Assembly (NCBI GenBank): GCA_963728895.1
Contig: CAVSLM010000002.1
Location: 310,001 to 374,000 of the forward strand
Length of the DNA: 64,000 nucleotides
Reading direction: 5' to 3'
Source of the DNA: CAVSLM01 sp963728895
GTDB taxonomy: Bacteria; Pseudomonadota; Gammaproteobacteria; JBBQDK01
The position numbers and the translations under genes are program-made. Below are positions 56,045 to 64,000 of this stretch, piece after piece. The notes beneath the pieces are model-generated. The model was not told where the DNA came from. It searched no databases and worked only from the letters and a program-made list of their open reading frames with translations. Every line of letters begins with the position of its first letter. The stretch's first letter is position 1.

Positions 56045-56631
56045 GGTTATTACCTGGTTCAGAATTTGGTCATGTTCGTAAAGACGGGACTCTTATCCTT
56101 CAACCAGGCTGCGGGAGCGGAGGCAGTATAAACCCTATTTTCTTCCGATCGAACGACCATCCGTCGGTCGACGGTGCCAGCCGGCGGCCCTCGATCCGCC
56201 CTATGCTGAGCGCGAGCTCGACAAATCGCCCGCCTAGCTTGCGCGACTTCGATGCGCCGCTGGTGCTCGGCTTCCTACTCACCTTGAAACCCCGCGCCAC
56301 AACATAGTACGCAATCGCAACGCGCGGCTGGCCGCGGTACGGGCGTTCGCCCGCTACGTGGGATTGCAATGCCCGCCCTGCAGTTGGCCCGGTAGATTCT
56401 GGACGAAGTGGGTCACCATGCGTTCACCACAACAGTATCGCTCCAGTTGCCAGATCGTGAGCACCTCCGGCATCCAGGCGAATTCACGGTTACCCGACGA
56501 CGAACAGGACCACTGATAAAGGAACGTCTGAAACCCGGGCATCGCCGTGTCGCACGCTCACTACCGTGGCACGCCACAACGTGGAGCGCTCCGCGCTCTC
56601 GAAGCGAGAATCTGGCGCACCCGAAACCCAA
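56045..56631. other. Unassigned 587-base stretch
   Basis: Between the methyltransferase fragment and the GT39-type gene. Minus-strand frames of 62 and 89 codons exist but have no ribosome site and no recognised similarity. It could hold a further decayed gene. Confidence 0.45.
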
Positions 56632-58044
56632 TCATAATGTCGAAGCGGAAGAGATCGTCCACAAAAGTGTGGCCGAAAAGAGCAAACCCGCCAAACCGAT
56701 CAGGTGCCGGCGATCCAGCACGTCGACACACAGCAGGGCGAAGAAGGGTAAAAATATCAGCGACCTGTAACTCATGTTGTACTGGAAGACGACGCCATAA
56801 GGCAATATCATCAAGAGCATCGCAAGGGAAAGCCGGGAAAGCGACGCTTTTTGGACCTGGAGACAGAGGAAGAGGGCGAGAATCGCAAAAAGCAGGAAGA
56901 TGCTGTCGAATCCAAGCACGTGTCTCACGCCAACGACCCTTTGCGCTGCCCGAACACCGGGCCCGACGGCGGCCTCCATCTCCTCGCCCTGCGTTCTGCC
57001 GGAAAGTGTAAACCGCTCGACGTTTTCACCCCGGGGATCGAACGCGCGGTGGGTGATCGGCGTAAGTATCTCGACCGCGTAGGAAACCGGATTGGCGAAC
57101 GGCGTGAGCACGACCACCGCCGTGAGCAGGAATATCGGAAATGCCTTCGCGTTGCCGATCAAATATTCCTTGGCTGCGCGGCCATCGTTCTCTCGATGCA
57201 GCACGTACGCTTCCCATGCGTAATAGATCACCACTGCGGGAAGCAGGAAGATCGCCGCATTCTTCGAGGCCAGGGCCAGTCCATACAAGACCCCCGCCTT
57301 CACAGGCCTGCCCTTGAACAGGAGGTAGGCGGATCCGATCAGAAACGGAACCATTATCGAATCGTTGTGGATGTCGGGAAAGTACTGCACCGACACGGGA
57401 AGGAACGCGAACACCGCGGCGCCGAGCCAGGCCTTCTCGGGACCGAACTCTCTGGCAACGATGGAGTAGATGAGAACTATCGACACCAGTCCCGCGACGA
57501 ACTGAGCGAGCCGCGCGAGAAAGAACAGCGGATGGTGGGCGACGCTGTATTGCAGATTCAAGAGTTGTTTGCCGCTCGACACGGACGCAAGCAACGCCAG
57601 CTGCGGCACGGACAGGATCTGCGGAAGGAGCGGTTTACCCGCGCCGTCCGCGTACAACCTGTCGGGATCAGGGACGATCATTCGCGATTGGTACCATTGC
57701 AATGCACCCGCACTGTCCGGTTCGAACCTCTTTGGTTTGACATAGCCAAATTTCTGCTCTTCCTCGGCGAACAGACGTTTGTCCTTTTCGTCGACGATGG
57801 GAGCGTTCATAGGACGGTACTTCCAGAACAGGTAGTACGACTTGGCGACCGTGCTCAGTGCCCGATCGTATTCGCCGTTTTTCAAGTATCTGGCCGTGTA
57901 ATCCCCGCCCAACAGCTCGTAGGGGATCCTGATCTGCCCGAACTCATCTCTACCCAGGCGTTCTGTTGCCGGGATGATACTGAACAGGATGTAGAGCACG
58001 CATACAGCGTATAACCCCAATCGCGGTTTGTTCGCCCAAACCAT
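56632..58044 (-). CDS. GT39-type (PMT/ArnT-like) membrane glycosyltransferase
   Basis: 470 residues, about 10 to 11 hydrophobic segments, an early periplasmic loop with an acidic pair (ERLGRDEFGQ) and PDIHNDSIMVP, ASKNAAIFLLPAVVIYY motifs. These enzymes transfer a sugar from a polyprenyl-phosphate carrier on the periplasmic side. GAGGG lies upstream of ATG 58044; the long open frame upstream to 58722 is antisense noise. Specific acceptor unknown. Confidence 0.82.
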   Translation of the reverse strand: MVWANKPRLGLYAVCVLYILFSIIPATERLGRDEFGQIRIPYELLGGDYTARYLKNGEYDRALSTVAKSYYLFWKYRPMNAPIVDEKDKRLFAEEEQKFGYVKPKRFEPDSAGALQWYQSRMIVPDPDRLYADGAGKPLLPQILSVPQLALLASVSSGKQLLNLQYSVAHHPLFFLARLAQFVAGLVSIVLIYSIVAREFGPEKAWLGAAVFAFLPVSVQYFPDIHNDSIMVPFLIGSAYLLFKGRPVKAGVLYGLALASKNAAIFLLPAVVIYYAWEAYVLHRENDGRAAKEYLIGNAKAFPIFLLTAVVVLTPFANPVSYAVEILTPITHRAFDPRGENVERFTLSGRTQGEEMEAAVGPGVRAAQRVVGVRHVLGFDSIFLLFAILALFLCLQVQKASLSRLSLAMLLMILPYGVVFQYNMSYRSLIFLPFFALLCVDVLDRRHLIGLAGLLFSATLLWTISSASTL

Positions 58045-58205
58045 GGTTCGACCCTCTTTCCTTTCGGTTGGATCCGACTCGGATGTCATGTCCAATTCCG
58101 AAATTCCTACACCGGACATTCGTAGTGTGCTCCGTGCCGGAACAACCATTATTCGCCCCGCACGCGGGCCCGTGCATGCGGAAGCGGCGAGGTCTCGCGC
58201 GCCGA

Positions 58206-59315
58206 TTACTCGGATGCGCGCTCGAAGATCGCACGCAGCTGCACCACGTTCCTCAGCGAGTGCCGTTCGAGAGCATACGACTGCGCGGCAGCGCCCAGCT
58301 CTGCGCAACGCTTGCGGTCGAGCACGAGCGCGAGGACGCGTTCCCGCAGCGCCTCGTAGGTCTGAGTGCAATAGCCGACCGCGCCCTTGTCGAAGACGCC
58401 GTCCGGGTTGACCGAGAGGCTGACCACCGGAACCTGGCGCATCCATGCCTGAATGAAGGTGTTGGCAAACCCCTCCTGGCGACTGGTGTTGACAAACACG
58501 TGGGCGCTCGCCAGCAACTCGTTCACCTGCTCCTGCGTGAGCGGACCAACATACGACAGCCGCGGGGTCGACTCCATCGCACTGCGCAGCTTCTCGCGCC
58601 AGCCGGCATCCCCTTGCCAGGCACCCACCATTACGAAGCGCGCATCGCACTTGTCGCCGATGTCCTTGACCAACTCCACGAACACATCGGGACGTTTGAA
58701 GGGCTTCAGGTTCGCGACCCATACGACCGTGACAGGACCGTCCTTGACGATCCGTTCCTGCGGGAACGGATGGAAGTTCGGGATCACGGCGGTGGCCTCG
58801 CGACCGTAATGACGTTTCAGCAGAGCCGCCTGAGCCTCGGTCTGCGCCACGATATCGGTGGCCTCCCGAATTCCGTACTCCAGCAGCTTACGGTCGATGT
58901 AGCGGTCCAGAAAGTCGGGCGTCACGGGGAGGCGGGATCGCGTAACCTCCATGTCGTGCGCGATGTGCCACACCATGCGGCAACCGTGGCGACGCGCGTA
59001 ATGGGCCGCGATTCCACCGTACGCGCAGCCCACGCGCTGATACACTACGTGCGGCTCGATTTCCCGCAGCGTGCGCAGCAGCTGCGGCGCATCGAGGAAC
59101 AGCCGCCCGCGCCGGATACCGAGCGCATTGCCCACCTTCAAGAGCCGATATCCCTCCGCTTCATGGTGCGGATCGAAGTTGCGCGCGATGTAGGATATCT
59201 CGTAGTCACCCGTTTGCTTCAGTTCGTCGACCAGGCACTTCGCCTGGTACTGCGACCCTCCCATGACATCGGTCCAATGCCCTGGCAACACAATGCAGAG
59301 TCTTTTTTTCAGCAC
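58206..59315 (-). CDS. GT4-family glycosyltransferase
   Basis: 369 residues: LCIVLPGHWTDVMGGSQYQAK at the N-terminus, VVWVANLKPFKRPDVFVELV and FVNTSRQEGFANTFIQAWMRQVPVVS in the donor half. A cytoplasmic GT-B enzyme of the polysaccharide operon. It begins the intact run of minus-strand polysaccharide genes. ATG 59315 is natural; no upstream neighbour overlaps. Confidence 0.93.
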   Translation of the reverse strand: MLKKRLCIVLPGHWTDVMGGSQYQAKCLVDELKQTGDYEISYIARNFDPHHEAEGYRLLKVGNALGIRRGRLFLDAPQLLRTLREIEPHVVYQRVGCAYGGIAAHYARRHGCRMVWHIAHDMEVTRSRLPVTPDFLDRYIDRKLLEYGIREATDIVAQTEAQAALLKRHYGREATAVIPNFHPFPQERIVKDGPVTVVWVANLKPFKRPDVFVELVKDIGDKCDARFVMVGAWQGDAGWREKLRSAMESTPRLSYVGPLTQEQVNELLASAHVFVNTSRQEGFANTFIQAWMRQVPVVSLSVNPDGVFDKGAVGYCTQTYEALRERVLALVLDRKRCAELGAAAQSYALERHSLRNVVQLRAIFERASE

Positions 59316-59754
59316 CCGAGCCGCTCCCCGAAAGCCCCGTCATGCTACCCGATGGGACCGGCCAAGCATAGGTCTGTGCCCGGTTGGGTGTCCAGAAGCC
59401 ACGGCGTTCGGAACCGGGGTTCACTCGCATGAGAACCCCCTTGTGCCGCGCTGATCGTGCGTGCTCAAGTGGCGCAGGTAACTGCGTGGAAAGCCGCCTT
59501 GAGCATGAAAACGAAGTCCAGGTCGTATATTGAAGAGGTTGATGCCTGGATCAGCTCCCACCGCTGAGGAGTGATACCGGACGATCAACGGCACGTGTAA
59601 CGCGACTTTGAGCCCGGCCAAGCACGAATTCGACTCGAGCTGGCAGAACCTTCTACAAGCGGGAAATGCGAAATGACCTGCGGGTGCTGCGTTGACTTGC
59701 ACCCGCCCCGGAAGATTACTTTCCGGGGCGGTACCAACAAACGGCTGCTTGCGC
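59316..59754. other. Intergenic region with hairpins and a possible gene remnant
   Basis: 439 bases. A stem GGGGTTC / GAACCCC lies at 59416-59439. Around 59440-59560 a minus-strand frame reads RWELIQ...YDLDFVFMLKAAFHAV, faintly like the tail of an initiating sugar transferase. Not annotated as a gene. Confidence 0.4.
59703..59731 (-). terminator. Hairpin downstream of the polysaccharide lyase
   Basis: Perfect 11-bp stem (CCGCCCCGGAA / TTCCGGGGCGG) with a 7-base loop, 24 bases past the lyase stop. No T-run follows on the minus strand. Confidence 0.6.
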
Positions 59755-60720
59755 CTACGGATTCACCACTACTTTCTGGAGTACCAGTCCCGTGGGTACC
59801 GACGGCGGAGTGGGGGTGTTCCCGCCTACGGATGGCGCAATCTCAGCGAGGCTGGAGGTCGAGTCGCCCAACCTGATATCGTCGTAGAACACTTCGCGCT
59901 TGGTGGACTCGGACGTCCCGCCGTTTTTCCAAGCCCAATGGTAGACGCCGATCTTCAAGTACGGATTTGCCATCGCTTTGCCGCACGTATCCAGCGGATC
60001 GCTGTTCGGACCGGAGTCTGAGAACAACTTCGTGCCGTCCTTCCACGCCTCCACCAGTCCGTCAGAACCCGATGAAAAGCGCACGTGGAACACCCACTGC
60101 ATCCACACGCCTCGTTTGTAGGGAGCAACCCAGCGCGAGTATTCGATCCATCCGCCTCCCTTATTTATGCCGACGCCGATCTGTCCACTCAACGTCTGTA
60201 TCGTGAGCGGCTCGTTGTTGTTGATGGGAGCGCAACTGGCCCAGTCTGACGGCTGTGTGTGCACCTGGAACAGAAACTCGCCGCCGCTATCCTCTTGGAA
60301 GTCGGCGGGCAACATCATCTTGAAGCTGATCCAGTAATCCTTGTGGAAATCGAACGAACCGACCGAGTTCTGGGGGGTCGCTTCGGTGCGATAGCTGTTG
60401 GTCATGTCTGGCGTCAACAAGGCGCGCATTGCGAATCGCCCTGATGAGGAGACGGCGTTCGAGACCGTGGGGCAGTTCCCGGCGCAACCGAAGTTGTTAA
60501 TGTTGCCCGACTCGAAATCGTCGTTGAAGTACACTCCCGCATGGAGCGGTGCCGCTGGCGCCGCCAATGCCACAGCGAAAACCGCCGCCGCGACTGCGGA
60601 GCGAAGCAGCGACCGTTCCGCCCCTCCCCTCGAGTCAGCTGCCGCGGTGTTCCCCCGCCCGGACGGCAGGGTCCTACCGATCATCGTCTGTTCTATGCCA
60701 GGTTCAATATACTCTTTCAT
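59755..60720 (-). CDS. Exported polysaccharide lyase (heparin lyase I-like)
   Basis: 321 residues: a signal segment near residues 40-62 after a long charged N-terminus, then a beta-jelly-roll with YFNDDFESGNINNFGC, DYWISFKMMLPADF, EFLFQVHTQPS and VYHWAWKNGG, typical of the family annotated 'polysaccharide lyase' (PF14099-like). It probably degrades or edits the polymer made by this locus. ATG 60720 has AAGGAG nine bases upstream. The C-terminus is a Pro/Thr linker and a short tail. Confidence 0.85.
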   Translation of the reverse strand: MKEYIEPGIEQTMIGRTLPSGRGNTAAADSRGGAERSLLRSAVAAAVFAVALAAPAAPLHAGVYFNDDFESGNINNFGCAGNCPTVSNAVSSSGRFAMRALLTPDMTNSYRTEATPQNSVGSFDFHKDYWISFKMMLPADFQEDSGGEFLFQVHTQPSDWASCAPINNNEPLTIQTLSGQIGVGINKGGGWIEYSRWVAPYKRGVWMQWVFHVRFSSGSDGLVEAWKDGTKLFSDSGPNSDPLDTCGKAMANPYLKIGVYHWAWKNGGTSESTKREVFYDDIRLGDSTSSLAEIAPSVGGNTPTPPSVPTGLVLQKVVVNP

Positions 60721-62110
60721 TTGGACGGGCTCCTTACCAAGAGGCGGCAGACGCGCCTTCGAACGAATGCGAGAGGTGAGATTCGCGCGCGCCGAACTGT
60801 ACGATACCAGCTCACCGCATGGATATTTTGATGCCCTTCGCACTTCAGACTCCGGGGAGCGGTGATTTCCCATTCCGAACTCCGATCGCCGTGCAGCACA
60901 GATCTCGGCGCGCGTCCGAAAAAAGGAACTATCCCGATATGCGGAGATTCCTGTTGACCGCAATGTCGATGGTACGGAGCACAGCGGACTCGAAGAGACG
61001 AAAGCATGCGATGAAACGGGTAGAAACCGAGCAAATTGGTCGATTCAGGATTAACCCGAACCGTCTCCCTATGTACGTCTGACATTCGGTTCGATCTGCC
61101 GAAGCATGCGTATTATCCCATCCTGTTTTTGGACACACAATGCAAACGCAGCGAATAGTGCGTCGTGCACAGGCGACAGGGCGCACGGCGAACCGCTCTT
61201 CCCTGCAACGAAAAATCGATCGATGAGCTCCGGCAACAGCATTGGTCGATTCACAACTCCGCCTGGCTCGTGAAGCTGACCGCTTCAGATCACCAGCGCC
61301 CGCTCGAGCCGCAACTGCGACGAATCGGCAAATTCTCGTCGTCTGTTTCGTTCTCGGACCGCTGCACCGATTCATGATGGGATCGATCTCGAGAATGAGA
61401 CTCAGCCGCGGAACCTTGTGTGCGGGAGTTCTCACCAGACGCTGCCGGTTCACTGCGCGTCATGTTGGTCGCCCCGGCAAGGCGGTGCTGACACGCAATT
61501 CTTGGCGCGCTGGCTGAGACCTTACCGCGTGCTCTCGAGCGAACCTCTCAACCAGTCTTTGGCGTTTCGTCTTCTGCTGGCCGTCGCCTTCTGCCGGAGC
61601 CGGATTCATCATTCGCGCAACGACCCGAAACTCCGTGTCCTCTTTTCCGCCCTTCTCCGCCGGGTCGCCGCTCAAATTCATGCCGTCCTTGTGTCTTGGA
61701 GATGTCGAGCGCGTATGGTATGTTTCCACGCCTGTTCACGTTGGTGCCTGGAAAGTGGACAAGATATGGTCGCTGTGTTTGTGCCATCGAGGCTCTGGGA
61801 TCCGTACTGACGATCCGTCGCCGTCAAAATTCGAGCGCCACCGTCGGTTTTCTAGCAGTGTGCGCGGCTGTGGCACACCGACTCGTGTACGCCTGTGCAT
61901 TGCGGAATCTCTGACCGGCACCTGCCGGGCACACTCGACAAACATGCTGATGCGCATCGGGTTCGGTTCTGAATTTGCGCATGCAAATTCTCCTTCCTCC
62001 CGGACCTGCTCCTGACCACCGAGGCAGACGGACTGGCGTCGCATAACTCGCAGAAGCCAGTCGCCGCTTCACGTATTGCGTCTCCGCCGCCACGGGAGGG
62101 GCACACAACA
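60721..62110. other. Gene-poor, lower-GC stretch
   Basis: About 1.4 kb with no gene I can support on either strand. It is visibly richer in A and T than the neighbours, and short frames show no family motifs. It separates the lyase from broken glycosyltransferase genes and could be decayed coding DNA. Confidence 0.5.
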
Positions 62111-63299
62111 GTGTCAAGCTCTGACTTGCGATACGCCTACTGCAAGAACGGCAACGTGGTCGCCGAGCTGCGCGCGCTGGGACCGGCGGCCCGGAACGTC
62201 CCGGACGGTGGCCCGGAGCACTACATCGGTAGCTTCCTCAAGGCCGTGCACGGCGCCGATGTGCTACTGATCTCGAGTGACGAGCAGCCCGGGGATCTGC
62301 GCGTGGACCGGGTCCAGGCACACGTACTGCCGCGCAACCGTCGGGGCGCAGGGACGCTCGCCCTGGTGGCGGTCGAACTGCGCGGCGCCCTGCAGACGGC
62401 ATGGCACCTATTGCGGTTTGTCCCAATCTGATCCTGTGTGCCGTGTCCGGCCCGCGGCTGTGGGCTTGTCTGCTCAGCGCGCGGTTGCTCCGCGCGCGCT
62501 TCGTATGCACCGACATAGCACCATCGAGGTACCGACGTCCAATCTCCTGCGCCGACTCTATCCGAAGCTGGACAAGTGGGTCGTGCGTCACGCGGATGCC
62601 GTGCTGTGCCACGGACCCTTGCTGAGCACGAGTTGCTGGCTGCGGGGGTTCACCCCGAGCGACTCCACACCTTCAATTTGAGCTACCGCTATCTGCTGGA
62701 CCTCGCGCGAGATGCGACGGCAGGCCCCGATATCTCCGAAGGCGGATCCAGGTCGGTAGTGTTGTTTGTCGGCAGGCTGCGCAGCGACAAGGGCATTTTC
62801 CTGCTTCTCGAGGCCATGGAGCCTCTGTTGCGCGCGGACGCTTCGCTGCGGTTGGTATTTGTGGGGGACGTGTGGAACGCTCTCGATTGGAGCGGGAGAT
62901 CACGGATCGGGGGCTGGACGAAAGCACGATCATGCTCGGCATGTCGACCACCGTCGCCTGCCATCCTTGATTCAACAGGCGCGGGTGGCCGTGACGCCGA
63001 CGCGCCTCGGCCACGCGGAATCGCGCTGCAAGGCCGCCATCGAGCCGATCGTTTTCGGAATCCCGGTGATCGCACCCGATTTCGGCCCGTTTCCCTATCT
63101 GATCGAGAACGAGTCCAATGGCCTGCTGTACGCCCCCGATTCAGTGCCCGAACTGCGGGATTGCCTGGTCCGGGTATTGCGCGACGACGCGCTGCACCAG
63201 CGGCTCGCCGAAGGCGCGCGCAGCACGGGGAACGGGCTGCTGGAGTCGCCGCTCACCTTCACTCAGGCGATCACGCTCGCGTTCGGACCGGTCCACTGA
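62111..63299 (+). pseudogene. GT4 glycosyltransferase with at least five frameshifts
   Basis: Consecutive pieces of one GT4 protein lie in changing frames: RYAYCKNGNVVAELRALG (62126 on), LILCAVSGPRLWACLLSA (62430), LLRRLYPKLDKWVVRHADAVLCHG (62550), LLAAGVHPERLHTFNLSYRYLL to VVLFVGRLRSDKGIFLLLE (62635-62860), LEREITDRGLDESTIMLG (62890) and LIQQARVAVTPTRLG...GIPVIAPDFGPFPYLIEN (62970 on). Order and spacing fit one gene of about 390 codons. Function would have been sugar transfer in the polysaccharide locus. Either real decay or low-quality sequence. Confidence 0.85.
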
Positions 63300-63324
63300 A
63301 GGATTGCCGACGCCATAGAGCGAC

Positions 63325-64000
63325 TCAGGTGTTGCTGCATATACGCTCGTACGAGTACTCCACCAAGTCGGCAATGCGTTCGTAGCTGCGCGTCCGCTCC
63401 ACGTACGCGCGGCCTTTGCGCCCCATCTCCTCGGCCATTTCCGGCTGCTCGAGCAGCGTCACGATTGCATCGCTAAAGGCCTGCTCATCATAGGGCACGC
63501 AAAGGCCCACACCGCTATCGTCGATCACCAGTTTCTGCTCCGGATGATCGTTTGCCACCACTGGACGGTTCATGGCCATGTATTCCACCAGTTTGGTCGG
63601 CGAGGTGGAGTTCAGTATCGGCGTAGGGTAGAAGGGGGAGACACAACCGCCGCCCGCCGTACATAGTCCAGCGCTTGTGCCCTCGGCAGGAAGCCGGTGA
63701 TCGTGAGCGCATCCGCGACCGCGAGACGGCGAGCCTCCGCCAACAGTATCTCTCGGTCGGCCGGCTCGTCGCCCTCGCCCACGAGATACAAATGCACATC
63801 TGCGCAGCGCGCCCTGACCCGCGCCAGCACACGGATCAGAAAATCGATCCTGCGGATCCTGGCGAATGTGCCCAGATAGCAGATGCTACGTTGCGCCGCA
63901 TCACGCTCCGGACCCCCTTCGACCAGCGGAAAATCGCGGTAGCGATATCCCCATGGGCACCGCCGTCATGCGCCGCGGGTCTACGCCTTGCGCCGCCACA
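63325..64000 (-). pseudogene. GT4 glycosyltransferase with frameshifts, cut by the window edge
   Basis: On the minus strand, from the window edge: AAQGVDPRRMTAVPMGIS, then in another frame YRDFPLVEGGPERD...ICYLGTFARIRRIDFLIRVL...LYLVGEGDEPADREILL, then after a shift near 63640 VSPFYPTPILNSTSPTKLVEYMAMNRPVV to the end at 63325. At least two shifts, so no intact product. The rest of the N-terminal half lies outside. Confidence 0.82.

Noticed and set aside
56100..56369. 89-codon minus-strand frame
   Set aside because: No ribosome site, no recognised similarity, composition unlike neighbours.

Overview
The window is GC-rich, densely packed bacterial DNA. Several genes point to a gammaproteobacterium: an Rsd/AlgQ-type sigma factor regulator, the fused methyltransferase RlmKL, PurT, YajQ and a proteobacterial phosphoribulokinase. 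The phosphoribulokinase suggests Calvin-cycle autotrophy, although no RuBisCO lies here. Three large multiheme c-type cytochromes (30 CxxCH sites by eye) suggest respiratory or extracellular electron transfer. No genus can be named from the sequence alone.

Layout. 0-5.4 kb: the 3' end of an 8-heme cytochrome (+), then on the minus strand a UBP-type zinc finger protein, a large FAD reductase with a cNMP-binding domain, and an M48-like membrane protein that has lost its zinc site. 5.6-12.3 kb: NhaD antiporter, a histidine kinase/NtrC-type regulator pair, and divergently a Sel1-repeat membrane protein plus a DUF599 protein behind a good sigma-54 promoter match. 12.6-17 kb: Vgb-like beta-propeller, small secreted proteins, ammonium transporter, TlpA-like thioredoxin. 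17.1-18.5 kb: a tandem array of nine 112-bp units built on a REP-like palindrome. 18.9-27.9 kb: a periplasmic PpiC-type isomerase and two paralogous multiheme cytochromes (9 and 13 hemes) sharing a nearly identical leader-dockerin module. 29-47 kb: housekeeping genes (MazG, AEC transporter, Rsd-like, PurT, RlmKL, YajQ, M42 peptidase, FAH-family) with a phosphoribulokinase-protein kinase-PP2C cluster and a lysine-rich histone-like gene.

47-60.7 kb: a minus-strand exopolysaccharide locus: three GT4 glycosyltransferases, an AlgD-like sugar dehydrogenase, a heparinase II/III-type lyase, a Wzy/ligase-like polymerase, a GT39-type membrane transferase, a polysaccharide lyase, and a broken acetyltransferase next to a truncated methyltransferase. 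The last 3.3 kb is gene-poor and holds two glycosyltransferase genes carrying several frameshifts each. Frameshifts cluster in the last 9 kb, either from real decay of a surface-polysaccharide locus or from local assembly error.

A family of short palindromic MITE-like elements (ends like TAGCCCGCATATCTCACC) occurs at 3.8, 13.6, 28.9 and 54.5 kb, with a possible degenerate fifth copy at 37.0 kb. The most unusual points are the dockerin-bearing cytochrome pair with its foldase neighbour, the 112-bp array, the sigma-54 regulatory unit, the dead M48 protein, and the phosphoribulokinase with a large insertion next to a kinase/phosphatase pair.
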